DNA of 64,000 bases from Orbilia blumenaviensis (taxonomy: Eukaryota > Ascomycota > Orbiliomycetes > Orbiliales > Orbiliaceae): positions 1,774,899 to 1,838,898 of the forward strand of contig JAVHNS010000010.1 of NCBI GenBank assembly GCA_036872755.1, in the 5' to 3' direction. The notes beneath the pieces are model-generated. The model made no database searches and was not told the origin of the DNA. It saw only the letters and a program-made list of their open reading frames with translations. The position numbers were made by a program, and so were the translations under genes. This document shows positions 1 to 12,008 of the stretch, piece by piece. Each line of letters starts with the position of its first letter. The stretch's first letter is position 1.

Positions 1-732
1 GCGCATTTTGTTCCAGGCATTCATGGTCGCTGATTTGGGTGGACCATTCCGTCGCCTCAGATGCCCCTGGCACCTCGCACCCTGCTATTGAAAATTCTGA
101 CTGTCCCGTGCCACTGTCTTACAAGGGTTGTAACTGGCTGTTTTGGGGCACTGGCCTACAGGAGACAACCTGCTTTTTCAGGTAAGAATCCCGCAGTCAT
201 CAGAGGCTTATTAGTGACCGGCCTGGCATCGTGATGGTTGCGGACGGATCGGTCACGGAACCGATGCGCTTTGTATCTGAGCTTTGAGCTGCACGTAAGC
301 TGCAGTGCTTGAGCTTGAGCCGCTAGTTTCCTATTTTTGGTGGATCCTTGAGCTGTGAGCTCCCTAACGGCTTAGATTTAGTAATCATCGTAACTATAGT
401 GGTGGCTTATCTAATTGACCTGGCCGCACTTGAATTTGTTACTACTGGTTTAAGGTTCTGATTCAGCCACTCGCATGCATATTAAGGCTCGAGCCCGCAC
501 GGCCAAAATACTAGCTTTTTGGTTCGCGGGCTCTTTCACCAGCGCCTTTTTTTCTCCCCTACCTGCTTCTATTAAGTAAAATATATATCGAGTAAACTTA
601 TAGCACTTCCGAATACCGCTCGATCGATACGCTCGTGGTTCGTCTACTGGGGTTCTAAATCTCGTGGCAAACCAACCCGCAGCCGCGGTTCTTTTGAATT
701 TGTAAATTTCGAACGTCTTGTGACCGAAAACC
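1..732. other. intergenic, upstream of DUF6601 gene
   Basis: No supported gene. Positions about 276-355 hold imperfect copies of a GAGCTTGAGC-like word (AGCTTTGAGCTG, GTGCTTGAGCTTGAGC, CTTGAGCTGTGAGC). The rest is unremarkable and presumably holds the promoter of the gene at 733. Confidence 0.5.
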
Positions 733-1773
733 ATGAACGACGAAAAATTTCCCTTTTGTGTTACTGCTATAGGGTCTGGCCAAAATTTTCCTGATACCTC
801 GCAGTCGGATCGATTTCACCTTTATCTCCCTTCAACATTTCGGACGAAACACGATCATGTCTCAATCCCAAGCCTCGAGGACCCGGATTTTCTTCGGCGA
901 GAGTTACTCGTACCACGCTTAGATGATATACAAGATCACCTTTGGCTGGTCGGCCGACCTATGCCGCCCCGCGCTCTGCATTATCAGGTAATGCTTTCGA
1001 GGGACATCGTTGTTACCGAATCCATGGACTTGCATCTTGTTTGGGCAGATAAACGAATTTTCATAAAACCAATACCTGGTTATCTGCTTGATCCTGAATT
1101 TTGGGCGACACACCTGGCGTGTCCGGAGCACATGGATATACAGCAACGACAGAATCGTGAAGAGCTGGCGAGGGCCGCTCGCGGGTTTTTGTTCACATAC
1201 ACGGCCCTTATTTCCCACGAAAGCGATTTCCGTATCGCTCTCGAGTCCGGACTCATTTCCCACAAATTAAGTTGGGAAAACTGGAAAGCCTTTTCTTATC
1301 AGTTTATTCAGAACTTCCAGTATTCTTCAGTCAGCCCTCGTTTCTGGTACGGTGAGTTGCGGCTGAGTCGCCTAAATTCGATATACCGCTGGCGGAAAGG
1401 GTTGTTGTGGCGCGGATATTCTAAAATTGACTCGCACATGTCTTACGGGGACCTCTTGCGGGACCATTTTCATTTATTGGCTGCTATACTCGGTTATATC
1501 GTTATCGTATTAACTGCCATGCAAGTGGGACTGGCTACGGAGAGGCTCGCCATGAATGCCCCATTCCAGGATGTCAGCTACGGGGTTGCGGTCCTCGCGA
1601 TGATTGCCCCTCTCATAATCGGCGCGGCCATTTTCGGCGTAGTACTTTTTATAGTTATATATAACTGGCTAGTTACCAAGAACTATGAGAGGAAGCGGTT
1701 TAGGCAGATGGGTGTGCTGCTGGATTGGGATGGTACTGGTGAAAAGGGTGGAGGTAGAACGATGGATTTGTGA
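733..1773 (+). CDS. DUF6601 family membrane protein
   Basis: Intact single-exon ORF of 346 aa starting at ATG 733 in an AAACCATGA context. The central part carries what I recognise as the fungal DUF6601 signature: LWLVGRPMPPRALHYQ (about 70-85), MDLHLVW (98-104), FWATHL (123-128), GFLFTYTALISHESDFRIA (151-169), RFWYGELRLSRLN (203-215) and VLTAMQVGLAT (259-269). Two hydrophobic segments near the C-terminus (about 247-267 and 285-312) are predicted membrane helices, followed by a basic stretch (KNYERKRFRQ). The first helix ends in the usual MQVGLAT. Function of the family is unknown to me; it is common in Pezizomycotina and often found in accessory or subtelomeric gene sets. It is convergent with the NLR gene, with 325 bp between stops. 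Family call is confident; cellular role is not known. Confidence 0.88.
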   Translation: MNDEKFPFCVTAIGSGQNFPDTSQSDRFHLYLPSTFRTKHDHVSIPSLEDPDFLRRELLVPRLDDIQDHLWLVGRPMPPRALHYQVMLSRDIVVTESMDLHLVWADKRIFIKPIPGYLLDPEFWATHLACPEHMDIQQRQNREELARAARGFLFTYTALISHESDFRIALESGLISHKLSWENWKAFSYQFIQNFQYSSVSPRFWYGELRLSRLNSIYRWRKGLLWRGYSKIDSHMSYGDLLRDHFHLLAAILGYIVIVLTAMQVGLATERLAMNAPFQDVSYGVAVLAMIAPLIIGAAIFGVVLFIVIYNWLVTKNYERKRFRQMGVLLDWDGTGEKGGGRTMDL

Positions 1774-2098
1774 AATAGTATGTTCCATACGCACTACACA
1801 TCGGACTTTTGTTATTCTGAAAGGACCGACGACATGTCTGTATATATCACCGTATAATAAGAATAGTAATTTTACTGTATATCGTCTATACACGGAAAGT
1901 AGGAGTCCCGAATACCTATGACTTAACTATAAAAAGGGGTATCAAGTGTCTTTAAATATAATTTCATTGTTTGGGGTACACATATGCGGTGAGACCTTGT
2001 ATATTAGGACGATAATACGTTGTATAATACGGTGGTATGGGCCATAGCTAGGTGTGCCATCTCTGAGGTGGTATGATGGTAAGGGCCAAATAATTATA
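1774..2098. other. convergent 3' intergenic region
   Basis: A 325 bp gap between the stop of the DUF6601 gene (+) and the stop of the NLR-like gene (-). It must hold both 3' UTRs and polyadenylation sites. No gene or repeat seen. Confidence 0.5.
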
Positions 2099-5000
2099 TC
2101 ACCAAGAGTCGTTATATTTGTACCTCGAGTTTTGGTTAGATGGGTCAGGATTTGAGCCTTGGAAGTAGCTTGAAAGGCGGTGGCCGAAGCTTGGCTTGCC
2201 GCTTGGGGCCTGTTGGGCTGGGTCCGGTGCCGTGTCGACCGGTGCATAGTTAACGGAGAGTTGGTTAGCTTGATAGTTTTGTAAATGCTGGCTAGGTAAT
2301 CGGTGGTGTTGATACTCCTGACTGGGTGTCGGAGAATTGTAGGCCCCGGAGGTTGTTTGATTTGGATATCCCTGGGATATTGAGTTTGTGGGGTAGTATT
2401 GCTGATTGGCTGGAGTGCTTTGGTATCCCTGAAAGTCTCCGGAGTTTTGTTGATATCTTTGGGGTGGCGAGGGGCTCCGGTAGCCTTGGCTGGTTGGGGG
2501 TGTTTGGTAACTTTGCTGGGGTTGATAGCCTTGGTAACTGGCAAGGTTATTAGAACCCTCATTCTGGGCAGTGTCTGGCTTAGGAGAACCAGAGCTAATT
2601 GAGCCACCTCCCAGAGGCTTCCGAGCGGGTCGTTGATAACCCTGGTAGCTTTGATAGCTCTGATAATGTTGATAAGGTTGCTGGTTGGTGGACGGGCTCT
2701 CTGGTTCTTGGGCAGACTGATATGCTTGAAGTTGGTCCGCAATTGTGAGACTGGGGAGAGGAGACATGGATTGATCAACATCGTGGGCTGGGTTATCCGC
2801 TTTGGCTTGAACGGCTAGATGATTGCTGGTTGTTTCTGTATAAGTAACAATCGTTTCAGTCGCATTTTCATTGCTAGGTTTCTGGTGGAAGATCGAGGGG
2901 CCCACGGCATCAGCACCTGATAGTTTGGGCATGAGGTTCGGGTTGGTCGAGTCAGTTTCGAAGTCTTGGTTCTTCCTGAAATGCTGATAATCCTGATAGC
3001 CAGGAAAAGCAGGGTTATGTCTTATTGGGGATGGTATCACATCCGTATTATCACCGAAGTTTGAAGCCTTGTATCCTTCTTCTGTTTTAGTGGTGCTCTG
3101 GATGAGGGTTTCCACCTGCGGGACAGTCGTTTGATGTATTATACTAGAATTTTCGTCCGCAGCTTTATTATCGACTTCTTTGGTGTTTACCTCGAAAGGT
3201 GTTGGTCTAGCCTCGGGGTAAGACTTAGCGGCAGCGATCTCTTTCACCTTCTCGGTATCTTTGTTTTGATCTATATTACCGCTATTCTGGCCTGTGGCTG
3301 TCCCTATTTCTTCGTCATCCAGCCCATTTTGGTCATCGTGGGTGGCTTCCTCCTTCGCCTCCTCCTCCCCTTCCTCATCGCCCCCCTCTTCCCCTTCTTC
3401 TTGGATAAGATCTTTGAACTCAACTGTATTTAGAATCCTTTTTACCTCATAATTCTGATTGTGAACAGCTGTATTGAGGGCAGTGAGCACGCGGGTCACT
3501 GCTTCTATCAATACCTCGACACAATCCGTCGCCCCAGCGTTCATTGCCGTTTGAAGTGCATTCACATTTCTCGTGCTCACGTGTGTGATGTCAGCCCCTC
3601 TTTCCAGCAAAAAGGCAACTAACGCCGCGTCCCCGACGTTGGCGGCGACTATAAGCGCTGTATCACCGTCCTTATCTGCTAGATTGATATCTGCCCCTGC
3701 GTCGAGGAGCTTTTCTACGGAGTCTTTGTATAGAGTCCCGGCAGCGTTTATGAGCGGGGAAGACATGTCTGGCCCCCCGAAGCGATCAATTGTGGCATTG
3801 GCTTGGATTAACTGCTCAAGAATGCCCGCTTCACCTCTTCGGCAAGCAGCGATAATGGGGCAAGTTTCTGGACCTGCCCCGAGATTCGGATCGGCGCCAT
3901 GTTTAATGAGGGACGCAACAACGTCTCCCTGACCTGCCTCACACGCGGCCTGAAGAGCGGTGCCCAAAGCAAACTTGTCTTCGTCAAGGCATGCGTTGAC
4001 ATTAGCCCCTCGCTCGATCAGCAATTCAACGATATGAAGATGGCCTTGCTCGGCGGCTGTCTGTAGGGCCCAGCCATTAGGCGAGTTGACATCGGCACCG
4101 CCATCTAGCAGCATCGTCACAATCTCTAGAGTCCCATCAAATGCTGCAGCGGTAAGTGCATTTCCGTATCTATGCATTGTTAGTCTAGCGTATCGCATTT
4201 ATAAAGAATTCAAGGGATAGCCTACTCGGATCCTGTGGCGTTGGCGTTGGCGCCAAATTCTTCCAACAGGACTTTGACAGTTGACTCCTTTTCGATGTCG
4301 ACGGCCTCGTAAAGGGATTTATCCAATGTCTGTTGGGAAATATTACCATTTGTGTGTTTCCAAATAGCGATTAGTAAACGATCTTGCTGTTCGCTGCTCG
4401 TGGCGATCTGATTGAAGACCCTATCGCAATCGAGGCCTTTGGAGCTTTCGAGGATCAGGAGAAGAATTTCCCAATTTTCTTCATCTGCTGCAGCCTCGAG
4501 CGCGGCTTGAAATGTTGTTGTGTCATGGCTGAACTGGAGTAGACGTTTCGTCACCTCCAATCTACCAGCGCTGGCTGATGATATCAACGCTTTGTTGTAT
4601 TCCTTGTGGGGTATTTTGTCTGCACATGCATCGAGCAAGTATATAAACATAGTTAGATCTGAAAGTAGAGCAGATAAAGCTAAAGGAGCAGGATTCTCCT
4701 CATCGGTATTATCTTGCGATAGTAGAGCGCCGTGTTCGACAAGGAGCTGCACAGCTTCCAGGTTCCCTGAACCAATAGCTTCGTTTATTACTGGCCTTCC
4801 TTCGGCCAAGGCGTTAGGGTTAGCACCTCGGTCTAGGAGCTTTATCATAACTCTACAGTGACCCTTGTATGCTGCCATGGCCAAAGGGGTCTGATCGCCT
4901 GCATCTTGGCCGTCGTCAATCTTTGCACCGCTATTTAGAAGTACTTCACAAATATTCGGTCGGCCAAGGAAAGCTGCTAGGTGAAGCTTCGCATCGTATA

Positions 5001-8000
5001 TATTAGTTGATTTGGACTTCCAACATTTTGTAGAGCAGTCGACTTACTGGAGTATTGAGGAACTTGTCGCGGACTCCGATTTCCTCACTATGGCCATGTT
5101 TAAGCAAGGCTACTACTAGCTGTGAGAACCCTACGGACGCTGCAACATGTAAGCCAGTGAGGCCCTCGAGGGTTACCCCGTTAAAAGCGTTTGTTAAGTC
5201 ATTATAGGCGGCCAACCACCTCTTCCTGACAGCTGACCCCTCCTTCCAGAAGTCTTCCTCTTGGCTAAGGGTCTCAGCAATGTCAGTGGTTGCCTTGCTT
5301 GCATGATGCAGCCAATGTTTGATGGCATAATGAGAGATTTCAGGGCTTTCTACATCTCCGTCATGTTCATCCATATGATCCATTTCTTCTTCAGAATCGG
5401 TCATTTCGTCGTCATAATACTCGTAGTCGACCTCAGTTTCACCGTCCTCGTCAACCTCACCGGTCGGTTCCGATTCGTTATTTTCACTCAGATCTGCTAC
5501 TGGCTGTTCTTCAGTCTGTAGAGAAAGGGTTTCTTCAGGAGCCTCTGTTGTCCCGGTAGCATTAGAAGTAATCACAGTGTCGGGACCAGGTGGCTGGTCA
5601 CCGATATCCTTCGGGTCGGCGGGGGTGTCTTCGATCTCATGCGTAGCATAATATTGGGTAAGATGGGAGAAACTTCTGAGGGCAACAATGCCATGTTGCC
5701 AACGAATCTCTTCCACCGAGAGGCCCAACAGTTTTGTTGCATTTTCTAATAGGTGTACTTTAACAACTGAGTTCATGAACCCGACCCGGTTGCCTGGTTT
5801 GCGGAATGTGAGCAAAGGTCGACATTTTTCTACAAGGCTGCAGAGGTGGGCTCGAGACTCTGCATCGTGGGAGAGGCCGGTTAGTATCGCGAGATCATCT
5901 TCTGTTGGTTCTTCATAAGTTATCATCAGAGTTCGTAGCATTTCCTTGATCTCTTCTAGTTGGTCGTCTTTTGGGTCTAGTACCTGCATGTTGTGATGGA
6001 CTTGTCAGCACATATCCTGATTATTGGATGGGCCTCGAAGGGTAAGCCTACTGAAAGCCAGGCACGGTCTAAAAGCGAGCGCAGATCTTGAGGTACACGC
6101 TCGAGAAGCGACCGTACCTTCAGATCTTTAGCGTCGGTGGGAAGCTCTGCAAGCTGAATGATTGTAATATCGATCCATTGCGTATTCTGGGCCCGCTTTC
6201 CGATTAGGCTCCCCGCAAAATATGTGAGTGCTTTGTTATAACCCTTTTCCATTCCTAAGGCTGCAATCTTTTTCTGTGCATGGAGTTTTAGTTCCTGCTG
6301 CACTTGATTTCCATACTTATCGTCGTCTAGGTCGATGGTCCGAGTGTATGGAGACTCTAGGGACTGCTTGATACTATGTCTTGATTGACTAGTGAATAGC
6401 CATCTGACACGAGCTCGTGGGCGATCTGATTCTTGCCATTCGGAACCAATCAATGTCATAAGTTTCTTGACTGAGTCGGCTTGTTCATCCATCAAATGAA
6501 GATTATTGACAACGAAGTAAATGGTTCCCAGGAGGTCGTCTGTCAGCATATCTTGCAGGCTTTGCCAGAGGTTTTCAACAGTCAATCCCGCTTGTGTCTT
6601 TCCACGGATACTGGTATCCTTCTGGGTGTTAACAAACTGTTTTGCATATGCAGCGAGCACCTCCTGTTGGTTGACCAACTGTCGCAAGAAGGACTTGAGT
6701 AGTTCTTCTGGGCTCGAGCCTTCCCCTGTCTGGTCGCACAGGAAATAGGCCAGCAAGTTTGCCGCTTGGCCTGAATTCTGGGCTTCCTCGTTCCGAAGGG
6801 TTTCTTCAATGTGGTCTATAGCAGCAAGAGAAGCCCCTAGTTTGCCTTTGCCTTCAGGCCCTAAGATCCATAAACAGTCGATGGGTTGTTGTTCATTTCT
6901 TCCGAGCCACTGCTTGAATTCGTATTCCTGTAGTATCCATGAGGATGATATAACGCCTTGCGCTACCTTTTTGCGCTTTCTTTCAACCTGAACACCCTCA
7001 AATGCATTTAAAACATTCTTAACAACATCCCTATCAATGCCCCTTGTGGAATTAAACCGATTTTTTGCAATGAGTGGGGCACTATTGATGATGTTCTTAA
7101 GAGGCCCCCGAACAAGTTGATAAACGGTATCTTTGAAACTATCAAATTTAACAAGCTCCCGATGAATTCGAGCAAGCCCCATACTATCAACACCAGTAAG
7201 TGTGGCAGATTCACGGCTAACAAACTCTTCGAATTTCTGTTATTCAAGCCCGGTTAGTTTTATCGGTTACGAAGTGTTTATTATGCGGTAGGAGACTTCT
7301 ATCCTTACTTTGGGAAGGGGTACTCTGAAGGGTAGTCCGATTTGTTTACTCCAGTCTGTTGGCCTTTCTTCGTAAAAACACCATAGCTCGATTTTTGGGC
7401 TCATTTTCGTTGATAATCGCACAAAATCATTCTTGATATCACGTAAGCCCTCATCACCCGGCTTCATAAGGTCTAGCAGCTTTGATGAGGTCGCTTGGTC
7501 AAGGTTCAAAGCCTCGCTGATTTGAGCGAACATAGAGGCTGCCGCGGCTACACTAGCGCCTTCAAATGGGGTGCCAAAAAAGATGCACCCAGTAACGGCC
7601 TCGAACATCTTCCCGAACAGGTCCCTGCGAGACTCTGCAAGACTGATGGCCTGTAATTTCTTAGTTGAATATCACCATCACTGAGACTTTGATTGTCACG
7701 AACCTTCGCGATAACAATACCACCCATACTGTGACCGATGAATACAATAGGCCGCCGAGGGGCATCCTTTTACAGTAAGCAATTGTTTGGTTTGAAGAAT
7801 AGAGGCAAGAGGGATAAATCTACCTTTCGTTTCTCCTTCAAACCATAAAGAAGTGTCATAGCCAAGTTGGACATGAATTGTCTAACTTTTAACGGAGTGG
7901 TCCACGCAGACTGATACATATAAAGAAGGATGCGCGCCCTTGGGAATTCTTTCGCCAAACCATCTCGGTCGATGAGCCAGTTAAATTCGAGTTTTGGGTC

Positions 8001-8189
8001 TGCAGACCTCCAACTCTCCAATGGGGGGGCTCCGAGTCCTGGCACCGCGACAATACTAATATCCGGTCAGTGCGATTGAGAAATAATTGAAGGCAGTACA
8101 TACTCTACATCAGGATTTGTGGGATTATGTAACTCTTTGATTCCTTGCTGGACAATATCGTAAGTTTTTTTTGGCGCCAGGGCCGCCAT
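2099..8189 (-). CDS. NLR-like (STAND) protein: esterase-like, P-loop, ankyrin, Y/Q-rich tail
   Basis: Rebuilt as 8 exons: 8189-8104, 8055-7824, 7766-7704, 7650-7309, 7236-6052, 5983-5048, 4986-4226, 4169-2099; 5676 nt, 1891 aa. Each intron is 48-72 nt with GT..AG ends, and every junction rejoins recognisable homology (for example NTP|LHLAA inside an ankyrin repeat). Domains: a SesB/DUF676-like alpha/beta hydrolase (about 29-245) with IVAVPGLGAPPLESW and nucleophile elbow GHSMGG (Ser119); a linker with the ESATL..H...VKF pattern typical of fungal NLRs; a P-loop module (about 340-640); ankyrin repeats (about 905-1445); an acidic patch (1458-1478); a Y/Q-rich tail (about 1683-1882). Walker A reads GPEGKGKL, with Leu where Ser/Thr is expected, and Walker B reads IYFVVNNLHL, lacking Asp. 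Fungal proteins of this build are linked to non-self recognition and regulated cell death. The architecture is confident; the exact splice sites are my reading. Confidence 0.82.
2130..2730 (-). other. prion-like Y/Q-rich C-terminal coding segment
   Basis: Part of the last NLR exon. Encodes about 200 residues rich in Q, Y, S, N, P and G with around twenty YQ dipeptides (QPYQHYQSYQSYQGYQ, QGYQPQQSYQ and so on). Charged residues are scarce. It resembles prion-like low-complexity domains by composition, and differs from the short amyloid motifs known at the N-termini of fungal NLRs. Confidence 0.75.
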
Positions 8190-9569
8190 ATCGTCTGATA
8201 TATCGTTAGCTAATTTTCTTCGATTGCTTTTGTGTTGTATAGCTAGCTGTATTAATTATTAGAAAACATGAGTAGAGAAATGGCTGAAAGCGAAGGATAA
8301 AATATGTACTATTTCAAGTCTAGAATGAAATAGTTATGCGGCCCGTGCGCTAAGTTAGTTTTAAGCTAACGGGAGAATTAGACGGGACAAGATGAGTCAA
8401 AATTTTGCAGCCCAGTATTGCATGCTGACTGCATGCAAAGCGGGGCATTAAGCCTATCCTGGAAATGCTTGAGCCTCTTATGTAACCGATGCGGAATTAT
8501 TTGCATGGTCGTATAACTGATGCCAGGATTGCAAGAAAAAAAAGTACCCTTGACTTTTAAATAACACCGCCCCAATTTAACGTTTCAAAAATTGTAGCTT
8601 TAAATTCGTTCGGAAAAGGATCTGGATATCCAAGCCCCATGATAGCAGTTCCCTTGCGTGAATTCCTGAGGAGGCTAAGTAAATCGAGAAAGGAACTTGC
8701 AGCCGCTTCGAGGTACTGGTGCTCAAAGCTATCATATATTCTATCACATGTGCGAAGGTTCGAAAAAATCCAACACGGCCGAGACGAGTACGTAGTTAAC
8801 TAACTAGTGATACTATCCCGGTTGAAAATTATCATTCTGTAAACGTCAAGTAGCTGATACGTCTTTGATTTTGGTAGAGCTCCGATTATCAAATTTGTAT
8901 CGAAAGGGGCGTTCTTACACGAAATTAATTGCATTGTGTACAATCCGAAGTGGTTCAGAACAGCATTAAACCGATGAGCCCAATGATGCTCCTGACCAAC
9001 GAGACCAGCTCCTGAAAATTTCTAGATTCTAAGTGTGTTGTTTTAGGACAATCTGCGCTGACAACGTCGTGAAGGGAACTGGGTTCCGATGCAAGTCTTC
9101 TATCAACATTCTTTCTAAAAAGAGTGCTTTTGTTGGTTTTATAGCATTTCTATTCGTGCACTAAGTGTATATCTTGAGGCCATGTGTCCCGTCAGTTAAG
9201 CACTTAGGTAGTTAATACCTAGGTTTTACAAACACCCAACAGATCTGCTGACACTTTCCTTACCTCAATTGACATCATATTACTAAACCCGAGTTCTGTT
9301 TGCCTTGCGCGACGCACTCGCAACCGGCGGACCTGTGCTATAGCGCTATTCTGGCCCAAGTTGAAAGATTTGTTATAGATAGCATGTATGGTATTCTATA
9401 TTCTGGTATACTGGAGCCCCAAGTCCTATGTTTAACCAAGTTACAGGCCACCAGCTCCCATTCGGATCCGACTTCGATTGTTTACATCAGACCAACCAGC
9501 CGTGCCGATAGTTCAATAGGTAGATACCTTTTTTATAGTTAATATTTTCAGTGAATCTAGCCGTAAGAT
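8190..9569. other. intergenic, no gene seen
   Basis: AT-rich sequence between the NLR start and the MFS stop. Six-frame reading gives only short unsupported ORFs with no recognisable domain. The NLR promoter should lie in the first few hundred bases. Confidence 0.45.
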
Positions 9570-11141
9570 TCATTCCGCAGTTTCTACTAAAGTAGCCTCT
9601 AGCTCTCTCCGCTTCCGTAGTTTATCATAATCCGGCATTCTACCGCTCAGGAACGTGAATATAAACGCGATGATTATCAATAGGAGCCAAATTGCATAGC
9701 CCCAGAGCCATTGTGTGCGTGCGTTGATTGCAAATAGACTTGCAAAGAGTGCGGGCGAAAATGAACGCACCCCGCTTGCCATTGCGAGGCAGATCCCGTT
9801 GAGAGTACCTAGAATCTGTGGACTGGGAGCCACATCGTTAAGGGCAAGCTGAATGGCAGTAAAAGACATAGCAACGCCACATCCAAGAGCCATAAGTACC
9901 GGTGCACTAATCCAAAAAATGGTCAAGAACCCCTTACGGAGCAGCAAGTTAAGCAAAGGGGGGATGGCGAGAAATACTGGATAAGCCGTCGCACAAACAC
10001 GCAGTACTCCATTAGTACCAATCCGACGGTGGAGCGATGGAAAGATAAGAAGTAGCCACGCAGCTTGAGATAGGCCGTTCAAGCCCATGAAAGCGCTAAT
10101 TTTTACAGGCGAGAAGCCTAACCCGCCTAGTGCAACTGGGGTGTACCAGAATACAGGTACAACTGCAGTATATGCGAAGGCAAGTAATGAGATATGTTGG
10201 AAAGTGTAAAGGACAAGCCCAACACCAGGAGCTTTGATAAGCTTCCAGGTGGACATTGTAGCTTTAGTGGCCGTAGAAGACCGGGAGGCTGTTTCTTCAC
10301 TATCATCTTGTTTTGCGATTTTGCTGGGCAATGTCTCTTCAATGTTGACGGCGCAGATTAAAGTAATAACCAGACCAAGGGCCCCGACCGCGAAGCTGGG
10401 TAGCGCATACGGATATTTTTCGAAAAAGGGCACGCCGGAAAAGAATCTGGGATACTGTAAAGACGGCTCCGCTAGCATACCTCCAATTAGAGGCCCGAAT
10501 AGGATTCCAAGGTTGCCTGTAAAGGCGAATAAACTAAATGCCCGGGCTTGTGTTTTGATGGTGCTATGTTCTGAGATCATAGTGCGGATAGTTAAGATGG
10601 TGCCAGCGAATACGCCCGCAAGACATCTGAAAAGAATCATTTCCCGAATAGTAGTGGCCATTCCGAACATAGATGTCGCCACAGTGACACCTGCCATCGA
10701 AAAAACTAGAATTGGCTTCCGACCAAGGCGATCAGCTGCTCTACCCCAAAATACCATGACGAGCATTTGGGTTAAAGAAAACAGCGACTCAATCAAACCG
10801 CTGTAGAAGCCCACATCGGCTTCATCAAGTGAACCGTTTTCTTTGCACATTTTGTTTATATATGGGAAAATAGAGAAGAAGGCTATAGGTTCAATAAGGC
10901 GTGCGGTGCAGAGGAATATGATCTGTTTCATTGGCAGCGGCCTGTCTTCGCCGGTATCTCCGGTATCTCCGGTATCTCCGGCACTGTCCTCATTGTCGCG
11001 TGTGTCTGTGCTGGGCTTCGGTAAGTGGGCGGCAGCGTTAACAGCATGCGTCCTTGTCGTTAATAAAGGTGTATCTTCGTTGATTTCGTCCTGGCTTATC
11101 GCAGGTGCCATTCCCCGCGTACAAGGAATACTGGCTGTCAT
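9570..11141 (-). CDS. MFS transporter (ZIFL1/YCR023C-like exporter)
   Basis: I place the start at ATG 11141, giving 523 aa; the open frame extends upstream only from a GTG codon. A hydrophilic N-terminus of about 68 residues with a GDTGDTGDTG repeat is followed by a first helix RLIEPIAFFSIFPYI, MFS motif A as GRAADRLGRKP (133-143), RCLAGVFAGTILTIRTMISE (172-191), and LGILFGPLIGGMLAEPSLQYP (211-231). The latter half continues with hydrophobic segments, so about 12 helices are expected. The pattern matches the fungal group that includes yeast YCR023C and plant ZIFL1-like carriers, proton-driven exporters at the plasma membrane or vacuole. The substrate cannot be read from sequence. No intron is needed. 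No biosynthetic cluster surrounds it. Confidence 0.87.
   Translation of the reverse strand: MTASIPCTRGMAPAISQDEINEDTPLLTTRTHAVNAAAHLPKPSTDTRDNEDSAGDTGDTGDTGEDRPLPMKQIIFLCTARLIEPIAFFSIFPYINKMCKENGSLDEADVGFYSGLIESLFSLTQMLVMVFWGRAADRLGRKPILVFSMAGVTVATSMFGMATTIREMILFRCLAGVFAGTILTIRTMISEHSTIKTQARAFSLFAFTGNLGILFGPLIGGMLAEPSLQYPRFFSGVPFFEKYPYALPSFAVGALGLVITLICAVNIEETLPSKIAKQDDSEETASRSSTATKATMSTWKLIKAPGVGLVLYTFQHISLLAFAYTAVVPVFWYTPVALGGLGFSPVKISAFMGLNGLSQAAWLLLIFPSLHRRIGTNGVLRVCATAYPVFLAIPPLLNLLLRKGFLTIFWISAPVLMALGCGVAMSFTAIQLALNDVAPSPQILGTLNGICLAMASGVRSFSPALFASLFAINARTQWLWGYAIWLLLIIIAFIFTFLSGRMPDYDKLRKRRELEATLVETAE
10951..10980. repeat. 9-bp coding minisatellite CCGGTATCT x3
   Basis: Three exact copies of CCGGTATCT inside the MFS gene, encoding GDT repeats in the cytoplasmic N-terminus. 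Length is a multiple of three, so copy changes stay in frame. Confidence 0.85.
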
Positions 11142-11977
11142 CTTGATCGAGTCGGAGGATGTAGTCGGGATGAAGAAACGATATTCTGACGCGTCAGATA
11201 GTTTTATTTGAATGCATGAATTCGGTGTAACCAAAAATAAATAACACAACAACACATGTAACTATTGGATGAGTCAAATAAAAAGAAGGGGGCTGTTTGA
11301 ACTATATGAGATTGAAAAATGGTCATAATTGTACGATTCTTTCATATACACTCGTATTCTATCTCTATTAATTTTCACTATCAGTATTATTATTAAAAAA
11401 ATAGTGAGAATAGAGCTATTACGAAGTTGGCCCTGTATCGTAGCAACTGAATGGGTTTCCAATCGGAGTGGCTGAATTGAATACATGCTTATTTATCATG
11501 AAGGCCAAGTTATGTTATAAAGCCATGAAGCTTAAACAGATCTGTGGTGATGAGTGGGTGGAGGCACCCTAGTACAGTTACGAGACTGCCCAACTGGCAA
11601 GAAGCGGCCGTTTCAACTCGGCGCAACATTCCCACTCCCAAAGTCTCAGCTGACGTGACCAAAATTTCCTCTTTAATAAAAAACCTCAACCTCAACCTCA
11701 AAGCTAGCTTCAGTTGCGACGAATATTATCTACTACGAAATGCCCGAACGAAAATGCGACCCTGATCCTACTCTGCCAAATCGAGATGCCATAAACACCA
11801 TCTTAAGATCTTCCGTGCAAATTTCGAGTCTAAGTTCGGATTGATAGACGTCTCCCTAATCGTAATGCTAGACTCAAAAACCCTCGTCAAAGAGTAGTAA
11901 AAAGTAGAAGGAAGCGTTAGATACCACTCCTGACGACTAAAGCGAAGATGAAGACGAAGACACTAATCACGAAGAAG

Positions 11978-12008
<31 letters not shown>

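Noticed and set aside
450..734. Minus-strand open frame of 94 codons upstream of the DUF6601 gene
   Set aside because: No domain, overlaps the promoter and start codon of a well supported gene, and composition is not protein-like.
1942..2781. 279-codon minus-strand frame under the NLR tail
   Set aside because: It is a shadow of the Y/Q-rich repeats of the NLR last exon in another frame.
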